A stretch of DNA of 38,280 nucleotides. It comes from Oleispira sp. GTDB taxonomy: Bacteria > Pseudomonadota > Gammaproteobacteria > Pseudomonadales > Oceanobacteraceae. The notes under the pieces are model-generated. The model was not told where the DNA came from and made no database searches. It saw nothing but the letters and a program-made list of their open reading frames with translations. Both the position numbers and the translations under genes were made by a program. The stretch lies in contig JAESQF010000140.1 in assembly GCA_016765295.1 (NCBI GenBank), positions 1 to 38,280 on the forward strand. Reading direction: 5' to 3'. This document shows positions 1 to 6,695 of this stretch, in pieces. Each line of letters opens with the position of its first letter. Position 1 is the stretch's first letter.

Positions 1-152
1 ACTCGGATCTCTCAAGTTCCTGATGCATCTCTATATACATGCCACGGCTTAATAACTCCGCCACAGGCGCAACACTCGATACGGGTGATAGGTTAAATCT
101 TACCCGACAGGGACTTGCACCCTGCAAGATACATCAAGCTTTCTTGACGCTC
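1..152 (-). mobile_element. Possible 5' segment of a group II intron (partial, runs off the window)
   Basis: No protein is coded here. Read on the minus strand, the sequence starts at the outer end of the attC at 151-248 with GAGCGTCAAG. It then has a short stem-loop, CAGGG-TGCAAGT-CCCTG, and later the phrase AACTTGAGAGATCC near position 1. The GnGCG start, the GGGTGCAAGTCCC hairpin and the last phrase resemble, from memory, domain I of bacterial group II introns, some of which target attC sites. The canonical start is GTGCG, so this one differs at the second base. The reverse transcriptase and domains V/VI would lie outside the window, so identity is unproven. Confidence 0.3.
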
Positions 153-248
153 TAACGCTTTTGTTGTGGGGCGCTGAAACGTAGCGAGGAACGAGCGAAG
201 TTTAACCGTCCCAGCACCGCAGGTGCGAACACCAACTTTTTGTTAAGC
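151..248 (-). other. attC recombination site 1 (type 1)
   Basis: Read on the minus strand, the site opens with GCTTAAC, which fits RYYYAAC, and closes with GTTAGAG, close to GTTRRRY with the last base off. The TAA stop of the split membrane gene lies inside the opening core, a common cassette arrangement. The inner half carries the block TTTTGTTGTGGGGCGCTGAAA on the plus strand, shared with the sites at 3922-3994 and 5431-5505. Its centre (GTAGCGAGG, ACGAGCG) is shared with the site at 5851-5946. The length is about 98 bp. Confidence 0.75.
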
Positions 249-929
249 ATTTCTCTTCTTAAGTTTTCCAAAAGAACCATAAATAAATATTCCAACACCG
301 AACATTAAGATATTTATTAGGAATATGTAGAAGGTTGTAGGTTCTTTTTCTAGGTAAATAGAGCCATATCTAGATGGCATGTAAATCACTTCATTGAATA
401 AGGAAAATAACCCAAAGATTGTTATCCCTATTCCTCCAAAAATATTTTTAGTGTAATTAGGCTTAAACTTCTTAGTTTTTCTTAATTTATATTGCTCAAC
501 AAGCTCAGGCGATACTTTAGGCCTACCTCCTGTTTGGGGCACAACTATTTCAAGTAATTGTAATTTTTCTGATTCGCTAAATCGTAAATACTTTATAACA
601 AATCTAGTATCATTAGGTCAAATCACTATAAGTTTGCCTTTTTCATTCAAGACTTCACTAGCACTATATAGATTAATATTACTTGTGATCATTGAGGCTT
701 GATATATGGTGATATGACCTCGATCAATTTTCACTTTATACGAAGCTACAAGCGTAACATAGGCGATAATCAAGGATAGAATAAAGTAATTATCATTTAA
801 TGAAATATCCCCTGTAATTAGCCCAGTCAGTAAATTAAAAATCACCCAGCATAGACCGCCTTTAAGTAAGGTCTTAGCTATATGGTCTTTAGAGGTTTTA
901 AATATTAATTGATGTTCCATATTTTCCAT
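243..929 (-). pseudogene. Cassette-borne four-helix membrane protein split by an in-frame TGA
   Basis: The frame runs from ATG at 929 to a TGA at 620-618 and then stays open without a shift to TAA at 245-243, about 227 residues in all. The first half has two hydrophobic segments and a beta-rich stretch ending KGKLIVI. The continuation begins PNDTRFVIKYLRF and ends in two further hydrophobic segments and a basic tail. No attC and no good new start lie between the halves, so they look like one ancestral gene hit by a nonsense change (TGG or CGA to TGA), a sequencing error, or a leaky stop (context TGAC). The family was not recognised; the layout suggests a membrane-anchored PH-like domain. It is the first cassette after the repeat at 936-1109. 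Confidence 0.7.
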
Positions 930-934
930 ACTGC

Positions 935-1018
935 TTAACAGCGTGCTATACGAACGGATGCCGCATAACACCTTATATTTGGGAAAGGCGAACGAAGAGA
1001 AAACTTGTTTGAAATCAT
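935..1018 (-). CDS. Conserved leader mini-ORF, copy A (27 aa)
   Basis: ATG at 1018 to TAA at 937-935, with the stop inside the core site GTTAAGC. The product starts MISNKF and contains SPFP, IR, YAASVRIARC. A 34-residue homologue in the second repeat copy (7274-7378) has the same core, with several differences at third codon positions that keep the residue. The next ATG, of the membrane-protein cassette, lies only five bases after the stop, so translational coupling is possible. This resembles in position the short ORF in attI1 of class 1 integrons; that parallel is inference. It may only be a by-product of a conserved DNA site. Confidence 0.4.
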   Translation of the reverse strand: MISNKFSLRSPFPNIRCYAASVRIARC

Positions 1019-1109
1019 ACGACTATCCCTGTTAATAATACGCGTAACACTATATATGCTGTTCGATTTTGTCAATTTGATATCAGTTTCATCGTTTGTT
1101 CGCTTAACA
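936..1109 (-). repeat. 174-bp repeat, copy A, upstream of a cassette stretch
   Basis: Aligns without gaps to 7296-7469 at a constant offset of 6360; a hand count gives 26 mismatches in 174 positions (about 85% identity). On the minus strand it starts with a GTTAAGC core (1108-1102), carries a TTGACA hexamer and a TATAGT hexamer, then the mini-ORF, and ends with another GTTAAGC core (939-933) abutting the first cassette gene. Both copies have the same position and orientation relative to a stretch of cassettes. This is what an attI-plus-promoter module, or a promoter-bearing gene-less cassette, would look like. No integrase is adjacent. Confidence 0.8.
1049..1075 (-). promoter_or_regulatory. 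Candidate promoter in repeat copy A
   Basis: Minus-strand TTGACA at 1075-1070 is followed by TATAGT at 1054-1049 with a 15-bp gap, or by TAGTGT with a 17-bp gap. Both hexamers are unchanged in copy B although bases around them vary. It points into the mini-ORF and the first cassette. The short spacing for the better -10 lowers confidence. Confidence 0.5.
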
Positions 1110-1182
1110 GAGGCCGCCAATATCTCAGCTACATCCCTATGATTTCTAACAGGTTAATCATCAGCCCAAAATACTGTTAGGC
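1102..1182. other. attC-like inverted repeat beside repeat copy A
   Basis: On the plus strand GTTCGCTTAACAG (1098-1110) and CTGTTAGGCGAAC (1174-1186) form an inverted repeat matching at 12 of 13 positions. The arms contain GCTTAAC and GTTAGGC, perfect fits to RYYYAAC and GTTRRRY. Its 81-bp core-to-core length suits an attC. Copy B has the same arms at 7458-7470 and 7533-7545 but more decayed. The remaining stretch to the aminotransferase (1187-1297) shows nothing I can name. Confidence 0.45.
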
Positions 1183-1297
1183 GAACGGCCTCTTCTCGAT
1201 AGGCTTATCTTATAGTCAATGCGCCCTTCTATTTAATGAAGATTGGCACCACGAGAACTAATGATGCCCTCTCGGCTGATACAACTGATTATCGATA

Positions 1298-2437
1298 TCA
1301 AAAATCAAACGCAGATTTAAGTCGCTTGATACCTGTGCTAATCGACTCTTGCTCATAATAAACGAAGCTCAGGCGGATATGATTTTGCATACCGCCGCTA
1401 TTGGAAAAAAGAGCACCCGAATGAAACCCAACGCCCAAAGCACTCGCCCGTTCCAGTAAGGCCGTCATATCGACATCTTTAATGAGCTTTAGCCAGAAAA
1501 AGTAGCCACCATCAGGCTTGACCCAGCTGACATGATCAGACAAATGCTCTCTTAATGCCGCGTCCATCGTCGCTACTCGCTCGCGGTAGACAGTGTAAAG
1601 TTTCACCAGATGTTGCTGCGCCAGACCAGATACAAGAGCTTGATTCACAATCATAGACGTGAACTGATTAATACTGCCGCCACTGTTCACCAAGCCGGCC
1701 TTACTCAATTGTCGCACCAATTTATTGCTAGTCTGTATCCAACCCAGTCGCAGCCCTGGGGCCAGTATTTTCGAGAACGAACCGACAGACAAGACAGTAT
1801 CACTATCCAGCATCGTGCCAAAGGCTGGCGGTGGTGTCCCATGATAGGACAGTAATTGATAGACCTCATCTGCCACAATCAAAAAACCATGCGCCTGACT
1901 TAAGGCAATCAATCGTTTGCGCCGCTCGGCACTCATACTACGTCCAGTTGGATTCTGGTAACTAGGAATCGTGTAAACCAAGGTCGGCTTAACCCTAGAC
2001 AAGATAGCTTCAAGAGCATCAACATCCATACCATCTTGATCCATCGGCACAGAAATAATATTCAGCCCATGATCCTTGAATATTTGATAAGCCAAAAAAT
2101 AACACGGTTCTTCCACAATAATATTGTCCCCGGGTCGCGACAACTGTGTGCAAATGAAATCAAGCGCTTGTGAAATTCCCCCCGAGAGAAAGAGCGAGTC
2201 AGGCTGAATTCGTTGACCATAATTCTCCTCTAGGAAAGCCGCCAATGATTCAGTAAAGCGCTCATCTCCCTCTCTCCTACCATAGGAAATATCTTGCGGC
2301 TCAGCACTTCGAAAAAATGCCTCGCTCGCCTGCTGTAATAAATCAAGTGGCAAAAGATTCGACGATGGACGACCGATGCCGAAGTTGATCATCTCTTCCG
2401 ATCGATTTGTGTCATATTCAGAAACTTCTTTACTCAT
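1298..2437 (-). CDS. PLP-dependent class I/II aminotransferase
   Basis: A fold-type I aminotransferase of 379 residues, of the 2-aminoadipate/aromatic group often found fused in MocR regulators but here without a DNA-binding domain. Visible marks are the NPTG loop (Asn162), ADEVY with Asp190 that contacts the pyridine nitrogen, and SFSK with Lys223 as the likely Schiff-base lysine. The substrate-carboxylate arginine is expected in NHIRLSF near the C-terminus. It is probably cytoplasmic; the substrate cannot be told from sequence. It stands alone, transcribed toward the repeat at 936-1109. ATG at 2437 is followed at once by family-like sequence, though the usual N-terminal extension is short. 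The 196 bases upstream hold no clear promoter. Confidence 0.85.
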   Translation of the reverse strand: MSKEVSEYDTNRSEEMINFGIGRPSSNLLPLDLLQQASEAFFRSAEPQDISYGRREGDERFTESLAAFLEENYGQRIQPDSLFLSGGISQALDFICTQLSRPGDNIIVEEPCYFLAYQIFKDHGLNIISVPMDQDGMDVDALEAILSRVKPTLVYTIPSYQNPTGRSMSAERRKRLIALSQAHGFLIVADEVYQLLSYHGTPPPAFGTMLDSDTVLSVGSFSKILAPGLRLGWIQTSNKLVRQLSKAGLVNSGGSINQFTSMIVNQALVSGLAQQHLVKLYTVYRERVATMDAALREHLSDHVSWVKPDGGYFFWLKLIKDVDMTALLERASALGVGFHSGALFSNSGGMQNHIRLSFVYYEQESISTGIKRLKSAFDF

Positions 2438-2633
2438 CGTAAATCCGATTATGGTGAAAAAATATCAGTATACATATTTTGGTGATAAATACAGCCAAGC
2501 TACGCCTAGAGCACGATCAGGTGTATCTCTCATCCTGCACGATATATTCTTCAAAGCCGCAGTAGAATCACTGCCCTCGTGAACTGTCCAGGCTTATTAA
2601 GCCACTATATCCAAGGAGAGACGCTATTTAAAA

Positions 2634-2789
2634 ATGTATTTAGTCCCGCTGGCTTTTTTATTAACGGCTTGTGGTGGCAGCGATTCAACTGATGCAAGTG
2701 ATGCAAGTGATGCAAGTGATGCAACTGATTTGTTAACCGACGCAGCCGGCGTGACAACGTATTCTGGCATCTTCACAGCTATTAAATAA
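2634..2789 (+). CDS. Very small lipoprotein with Asp-Ala-Ser repeats (51 aa)
   Basis: ATG at 2634 opens a short signal sequence ending in the lipobox LTAC, so Cys13 would be lipidated after signal peptidase II cleavage. After GGSDST comes a run of D-A-S/T triplets encoded by a 9-bp tandem repeat, then a short tail ending TYSGIFTAIK before TAA. An AAGGAGAG sequence lies about 13 bases upstream, a little far for a ribosome site. The product may be an anchored acidic peptide or the remnant of a longer lipoprotein. The family was not recognised. Confidence 0.55.
   Translation: MYLVPLAFLLTACGGSDSTDASDASDASDATDLLTDAAGVTTYSGIFTAIK
2691..2726 (+). repeat. 9-bp tandem repeat, four units
   Basis: GATGCAAGT occurs three times in a row, followed by GATGCAACT, inside the small lipoprotein gene. 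Because the unit is a multiple of three, copy-number changes would alter protein length without breaking the frame. Confidence 0.85.
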
Positions 2790-2932
2790 TTATGTAGACT
2801 CTCGTTATATAGAATCTTGCGGAGGTTATGCATCACTTTTTTGATTCTGTACTTATAAACACAGAAAACCAGCCAATGTTTAAGCAAACATTCCAATTTC
2901 AAATTTTTGATTAAAAATAAATAAGTGATCTC

Positions 2933-3739
2933 ATGCAAAAGCCACTCAGACAAGCCAAAAGTATTGATAACGTTTTTAATAGTGCTTATTGGCACCTTGG
3001 TCAGAAAGATTTTTTGATCGCGGAAATTCGTAGCAAGCTGGAGCGTAAAACAGAAAATAACGAGTGGATAGAAAAGGTGCTTGCCCATCTAATTGAACAT
3101 CAATATCTAAAAAGCGATTTTGAATTTTGCAAGCGTTATTGTGAATCCGCTTTTCATAATGAAATGGGTAAAATTGCCATCACCAAAAAACTAAAACAGC
3201 GCGGCGTATCAACCAGCGATATTGACCGAGCCATAGAGGAAATTGTTGAGCAACAGGCCATTGATTTTGATGACATGGCGGCTGCGCGATTACAGTCACG
3301 CTACATTACTTTTGAAGGAATAGACAAAGAAAAAGTCTACAGTCAAATGATGACCCAAGGATTTTCTCGCGAACAAATCGATCAAGCTTTATTGGCGCAT
3401 CCTGAGCAAGAATCCCTGCGCAGTAAAATGGTGATCAAAGCGGATAAAGCCGATCTTTCTGCTGAAATTATGAAACTGTATCGCAAAGGAAAAGGACAGT
3501 CATTCATCCTTAATGATTTAAAACAGCGTTTAATAGATGTCAGCGAATTTGAGCAAACTATTTATGAGCTAGAGCGAGCGGAAGATATTGATTTTTACCA
3601 AAGCTGCCTTGATCAATTCGCTAAAAAAAGCTTTGATCTATCAAGCTATAAAGACAAATCAAAAGCCTATGCCTACCTATCGCGAAAAGGCTTTAATAGC
3701 GATCAAATTAAAGAGGCATTATCGGTTGATAATAATTAG
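2933..3739 (+). CDS. recX: RecX family regulator of RecA
   Basis: RecX proteins bind RecA filaments and modulate strand exchange in the cytoplasm. The 268-residue product has the family's repeated three-helix units. The first includes AYWHLGQKDFLIAEIRSKL (a RecX signature of a hydrophobic helix, small-residue turn and R-KL helix). It continues with IEKVLAHLIEHQYLKSDFEF and a segment beginning GKIAITKKLKQRGV. It is longer than E. coli RecX (166 aa), as many gammaproteobacterial forms are. recA is not adjacent, and the gene sits between two cassette stretches, transcribed opposite to them. A CTGT-N10-ACAG sequence upstream has the wrong spacing for a LexA site. ATG at 2933 is the first in frame; no strong ribosome site is seen. 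Confidence 0.75.
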   Translation: MQKPLRQAKSIDNVFNSAYWHLGQKDFLIAEIRSKLERKTENNEWIEKVLAHLIEHQYLKSDFEFCKRYCESAFHNEMGKIAITKKLKQRGVSTSDIDRAIEEIVEQQAIDFDDMAAARLQSRYITFEGIDKEKVYSQMMTQGFSREQIDQALLAHPEQESLRSKMVIKADKADLSAEIMKLYRKGKGQSFILNDLKQRLIDVSEFEQTIYELERAEDIDFYQSCLDQFAKKSFDLSSYKDKSKAYAYLSRKGFNSDQIKEALSVDNN

Positions 3740-3765
3740 AGTGTTGGATTATTATCAACCGATAA
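3719..3765 (+). terminator. Long perfect hairpin over the recX stop codon
   Basis: TTATCGGTTGATAATAAT (3719-3736) is repeated inverted and without mismatch at 3748-3765, with an 11-base loop. The left arm encodes the last residues of RecX. There is no T-run, so it may stabilise the mRNA or act in a factor-dependent way rather than as an intrinsic terminator. The stretch from 3766 to 3921 carries no gene; its only visible structure is AACTGGT-G-ACCAGTT at 3841-3855, a small operator-like palindrome of unknown use. Confidence 0.5.
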
Positions 3766-3921
3766 ATACCACGAGGCAGGCGAAGATGTGTTACCTAAAG
3801 CATCATAAGCCCAGGGCAAACGCATGAAAATCACACATCTAAACTGGTGACCAGTTAGCATCTTCATTAAACCTAATCCTGATTTATACTCTTGATTCAT
3901 ACGATACTTGATAATTGAAGA

Positions 3922-3994
3922 TGTTTACGCTTTTGTTGTGGGGCGCTGAAAGCGACCCAGTGCCGTAGGCACGATCACGAATGCCTTGTTAAAA
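3922..3994 (-). other. attC recombination site 2 (type 1), distal end of the second stretch
   Basis: On the minus strand it opens with TTTTAAC and ends GTAAACA, a decayed GTTRRRY. The body has the type 1 block TTTTGTTGTGGGGCGCTGAAA and a hairpin GTGCC-TAC-GGCAC. It follows the stop of the four-helix protein gene by five bases. The degenerate outer core and the absence of further cassettes toward recX suggest that this is the end of the array. Confidence 0.7.
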
Positions 3995-3998
3995 TATT

Positions 3999-4499
3999 TC
4001 ACTTGGTGGTTTTTAGGATAAAAGTAGCCATAGTCTTTGCTTTTAAAATAAGGAATATCGATACTGTTACTTCCAATAGCGAAATCACTAAATTTGCTTT
4101 ATCTTCTACTCTCATTTCTAAGCTGGAATTACTTAGCGAACTAATATGTAAAAGGTAAAGCCAAAATATAGAATCAGATATCGCAAGATATAGTGTGTAT
4201 AAGCCTAAACCGATTAATAAAACTACTAACCAATCTCCCTGACTTAATGGTACAACGTCGAGATCCATTTCTGGCTTTAATATTGAAGCCGAGATAGATA
4301 AAGGAAAGAGCCATAATACTATAGAGAATAAAATTGGTATTATTGATGTCACTATTACAAAAAAAGGAGAAACTTCCATTCCATTAACTGTTCCCAATAG
4401 AAATAGCTCTAAAACTGGAAACATCTGTCTTAATCCATATATGAACAACATTAAAGCAAATATGCGAACAGCAATAGCTAGGTAATGACTAGATCTCAT
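3999..4499 (-). CDS. Cassette gene: integral membrane protein, unknown (166 aa)
   Basis: Not recognised. The protein has four strongly hydrophobic segments, around residues 8-35, 45-75, 88-120 and 135-160, with short charged links, so it is an inner-membrane protein. ATG at 4499 is preceded by AAGGAAT at a good distance. It is followed directly by attC site 2 and preceded by attC site 3, making one complete cassette. It is AT-rich and shares the orientation of its neighbours. DUF2975-like or DUF2269-like small membrane families are possible, but I cannot assign one. Confidence 0.65.
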   Translation of the reverse strand: MRSSHYLAIAVRIFALMLFIYGLRQMFPVLELFLLGTVNGMEVSPFFVIVTSIIPILFSIVLWLFPLSISASILKPEMDLDVVPLSQGDWLVVLLIGLGLYTLYLAISDSIFWLYLLHISSLSNSSLEMRVEDKANLVISLLEVTVSIFLILKAKTMATFILKTTK

Positions 4500-4509
4500 T
4501 TGTAATTCC

Positions 4510-4598
4510 TTTTAACGATTTGCATAAAGGGCGTTCGTCTAGCACGTCCAGTGGAGGCCGTCTTTTTGGCCGTAGCGCATTTAAGCGTATTGTTATGG
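4510..4598 (-). other. attC recombination site 3 (type 2)
   Basis: On the minus strand it opens with CCATAAC and ends CGTTAAAAG. The body carries AAAGGGCGT, GTCTAGCACGTCCAGTGGAGG, and GGCCGTCTTTTTGGCCGT on the plus strand, nearly identical to the sites at 4874-4962 and 6606-6693. The GGCC...GGCC arms form the central hairpin. Confidence 0.75.
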
Positions 4599-4610
4599 AT
4601 TTTGATAAGT

Positions 4611-4862
4611 TCATATATTTGAAACAGCAGCAAGTATAATAAATGTACAAACTATCGCAGCCGAAGCCCCGCCCACAACTACCGACAACAGTTTATTTTT
4701 AGATTTAATTAATGACCCAGAAAATACTGAAATCATTGATATCCCTACAATAGGAATAAATAGATAGTTAAAAATATCGACGGCACCAATTGAAAGAACG
4801 ATCCCCATTGAGACAAGTAGCCCTGAAAATCCAGCTACCAATTTATTATCTAACTTCAACAA
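4611..4862 (-). CDS. Cassette gene: small two- to three-helix membrane protein (83 aa)
   Basis: Not recognised. After a short polar N-terminus it has hydrophobic segments around residues 9-27, 29-48 and 57-80, with a KSKNK loop between, so it should span the membrane two or three times. The start is a TTG at 4862; a second TTG follows directly, and no ATG gives a comparable length. No clear ribosome site is visible, as is common for cassettes that rely on read-through from upstream. It is bounded by attC sites 3 and 4. Confidence 0.5.
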   Translation of the reverse strand: MLKLDNKLVAGFSGLLVSMGIVLSIGAVDIFNYLFIPIVGISMISVFSGSLIKSKNKLLSVVVGGASAAIVCTFIILAAVSNI

Positions 4863-4873
4863 AACCTCGATAC

Positions 4874-4962
4874 GCCATAACGCTTTTAGCTAAAGGGCGT
4901 GCGTCTAGCACGTCCAGTGAAGGCCGTCTTTTTGGCCGTAACACATTTCATATATCTTTAAC
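4874..4962 (-). other. attC recombination site 4 (type 2, opening core decayed)
   Basis: The central block matches the other type 2 sites almost base for base. The end nearest the preceding gene reads CATATATCTTTAAC where its relatives have CAGCGTATTGTTATG, so the opening RYYYAAC core is lost. The closing core near 4876-4882 reads CGTTATGG. Such a site may no longer recombine, which would lock this cassette to its neighbour. Confidence 0.65.
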
Positions 4963-5413
4963 ATTTTGGTAGATGCTTTTCAAGAATGTGAAGTAGCTCA
5001 TCCATCTTATCAGTATCTTCATAAATATAGATCTCACCATAACTCCCTCCATCAATTACAATAGCTCTAATTCCAGTATTACTAAAAGGATTTAATTCAT
5101 TAATGGCGTTCAATGGAATTTCAACTTTTTTCCATTTAGCATTTCTACCAAACACTTTCTCTTTAGTGATCGTGATTGAAGCCTGTTTAAATAAAACGGC
5201 TATTAATCCTGCGCATAAATAGCAAAATATCCATATTCCAAAAAACAACCATAGATAATCTTCTGGCGAAAAATTTTTAAATAGAGAATCGTAACTAAAG
5301 CCAGCCATAAGGAACTTCAGGAATAAACATAGAACTAGAGTCACAATGCTTGCAACTGACATAAACTTGCCCAGTGACCTCCATAGATCTTTCCATTTTA
5401 CTTTATATAACAT
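4958..5413 (-). CDS. Cassette gene: two-helix membrane protein with PH-like tail (151 aa)
   Basis: Not recognised by name. The protein has hydrophobic segments around residues 16-42 and 55-80, then a soluble beta-rich tail with ITITKEKVFGRNAKWKKVEI and YGEIYIYEDTD, the layout of membrane-anchored bacterial PH-like domains. ATG at 5413 is preferred because TTAGGG lies six bases upstream. The earlier in-frame ATG at 5434 is made by the attC core of the preceding cassette (GTTATGC) and has no ribosome site. The stop overlaps the decayed end of attC site 4. Confidence 0.6.
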   Translation of the reverse strand: MLYKVKWKDLWRSLGKFMSVASIVTLVLCLFLKFLMAGFSYDSLFKNFSPEDYLWLFFGIWIFCYLCAGLIAVLFKQASITITKEKVFGRNAKWKKVEIPLNAINELNPFSNTGIRAIVIDGGSYGEIYIYEDTDKMDELLHILEKHLPKC

Positions 5414-5430
5414 TAAATACCCTAAGTGGT

Positions 5431-5505
5431 GCATAACGTTTTTGTTGTGGGGCGCTGAAAGCGTCCAAGCCCCGAAGGGGCTGAACCACCAACTTTTTGT
5501 CAGGC
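5431..5505 (-). other. attC recombination site 5 (type 1)
   Basis: On the minus strand it opens with GCCTGAC, one base off RYYYAAC, and ends GTTATGC. The TGA stop of the preceding gene lies inside the opening core. The body carries the type 1 block and the hairpin AGCCCC-GAA-GGGGCT. It is about 75 bp long. Confidence 0.75.
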
Positions 5506-5844
5506 ATTTTTTCGCGCCTTTGCTCTTGTGTATTTATCGAATCCTTTTTTGCCTTTAACTTCTATTGTGTTCTTGTCTAGGATTCGATAATCAGAATCAC
5601 CCACAATAGCACTATTAGGACGATAACTTCCTTTCTCAAAACATCCACCTGGACCACAAAAGGAAATAAAATATAAACCTTCTGGAGCTTTACCAATAGC
5701 AAGACCGTGATCATGCTTTAGATCTTTTTTCCAAAAGCCACCAAGTGGATGCTCCTTACTTGGTTTCCCCTGTTTCTCAATATACCAATTGGGGTCAGGA
5801 GGATTCTTAAATATCTCAATTATTCGTTTAATTGTTTTAAACAT
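5500..5844 (-). CDS. Cassette gene: small soluble protein, unknown (114 aa)
   Basis: Not recognised. The N-terminus is basic and amphipathic (MFKTIKRIIEIFKN). The middle has GGFWKKDLKHDHG, then a short turn-rich segment FCGPGGCFEKG with two cysteines, then DSDYRILDKNTIEV. There is no signal peptide or membrane segment, and the tail is very basic. ATG at 5844 lies just after the closing core of attC site 6, and the stop is inside attC site 5. A role cannot be given. Confidence 0.6.
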   Translation of the reverse strand: MFKTIKRIIEIFKNPPDPNWYIEKQGKPSKEHPLGGFWKKDLKHDHGLAIGKAPEGLYFISFCGPGGCFEKGSYRPNSAIVGDSDYRILDKNTIEVKGKKGFDKYTRAKARKNA

Positions 5845-5850
5845 ATAAGT

Positions 5851-5946
5851 GCCTAACGCCTAGCATTTGCGGCGGTTTGTAGCGAGGTACGAGCGGAAAA
5901 CCGCTCCAAACCACGCAGTGCTTAATGCAACATGCTTTTGTTAAAT
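5851..5946 (-). other. attC recombination site 6 (type 3, both cores consensus)
   Basis: On the minus strand it opens with ATTTAAC and ends GTTAGGC, both exact fits to RYYYAAC and GTTRRRY, 96 bp apart. The centre is a long hairpin with GGTTTG and GCGGTTT arms and shares GTAGCGAGG and ACGAGCG with site 1. This is the most complete site in the window and the best candidate for a working one. Confidence 0.85.
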
Positions 5947-5948
5947 AC

Positions 5949-6602
5949 TTACTTATCAATATAACCTTCATTTTTGAAACAATAAGTAGCTGCATCTAAT
6001 AATTCCTTAAACCACTTATCTGTCAGAGTTCGGCCTCTTTCTTGGTAGTAGGTAGCAAACCCACCACCTACTTTAATAAGATATATTCCATCATAAGTTT
6101 TTGGTTCAAAATGAAACCAATCTCCAGATTTAGAATTCGAGTTTAACTCAGTAAGAATGCCTTCATCTTGAAATAGCTCAAGAACCCGGGATTTATCTCC
6201 GCCTAGCTTTTCATCAATAATTATATCGAGGTGTTGCTTATTTATAGGATTACAGGATATCTCAACCGTTAAAGATTTATCACCACAATTAGTTGAGGAG
6301 CTTTTTGACTGAGAAAACCATGCATCTTTTATTCTTAATCCAGTGAGTGGCTCGTTCAAAGAGCATAATTCCTCAACTATCTGGATAATATTCTTGCAAC
6401 CACATTTCTCAAAATGGCTTACCCAGGCTGGCGATACTATTTCTCTTAAGGTTAAATTACAACCAACACCACCAAAACCTTTACCCTCAGCCACAGCAAT
6501 TGGCGCAACATCATTAGCGGTGTCTATCCACGTCCAATAAGGATGTAACTTTCCATTTGCCTTTTCTTCATAAAAGCCAATTTCAATGAGATGATCTTTC
6601 AA
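5949..6602 (-). CDS. Cassette gene: soluble protein, unknown (217 aa)
   Basis: Not recognised. The protein starts KDHLIEIGFYEE, has a Trp-rich patch PYWTWID, a Gly-rich turn GKGFGGVGCN, three cysteines in GCK, ELC and TNCGD, and ends with an FATYYQERGRTLTDKWFKELL helix. No signal peptide or membrane segment is seen. The start is TTG at 6602, four bases from the attC core and without a visible ribosome site; no internal ATG gives similar length, so initiation is uncertain. The gene is one full cassette between attC sites 6 and 7. Confidence 0.6.
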   Translation of the reverse strand: MKDHLIEIGFYEEKANGKLHPYWTWIDTANDVAPIAVAEGKGFGGVGCNLTLREIVSPAWVSHFEKCGCKNIIQIVEELCSLNEPLTGLRIKDAWFSQSKSSSTNCGDKSLTVEISCNPINKQHLDIIIDEKLGGDKSRVLELFQDEGILTELNSNSKSGDWFHFEPKTYDGIYLIKVGGGFATYYQERGRTLTDKWFKELLDAATYCFKNEGYIDK

Positions 6603-6605
6603 ATA

Positions 6606-6693
6606 TTTAACGCTTTAGCTAAAGGGCGTGCGTCTAGCACGTCCAGTGGAGGCCGTCTTTTTGGCCGTAACGCATTTCAGCGTATTGTTATGA
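6606..6693 (-). other. attC recombination site 7 (type 2)
   Basis: On the minus strand it opens with TCATAAC, one base off consensus, and ends GTTAAAT, an exact GTTRRRY. It is the best-preserved of the three type 2 sites. Its body matches site 3 and site 4 through GTCTAGCACGTCCAGTGGAGG and the GGCCGTCTTTTTGGCCGT hairpin. Confidence 0.8.
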
Positions 6694-6695
6694 TG

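Noticed and set aside
618-620. TGA as a selenocysteine codon
   Set aside because: No selenoprotein family, redox context or downstream SECIS-like stem was seen; a nonsense change or error is simpler.
935-1120. The full 61-codon open frame in repeat copy A
   Set aside because: Only the last 27 codons are kept in copy B; the earlier part meets a stop there, so the longer frame is unlikely to be real.
2848-2880. CTGT...ACAG upstream of recX as an SOS box
   Set aside because: The half-sites are 10 bases apart rather than 8, so it does not fit LexA.
2624-3088. A 154-codon open frame on the minus strand
   Set aside because: It overlaps both the start of recX and the small lipoprotein on the other strand, has a low-complexity tail made by the 9-bp repeat, and shows no family signal.
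4510-6693. The repeated blocks as a CRISPR array
   Set aside because: The repeats are long, variable, 70-100 bp apart in type and separated by genes, which fits attC sites and not CRISPR.
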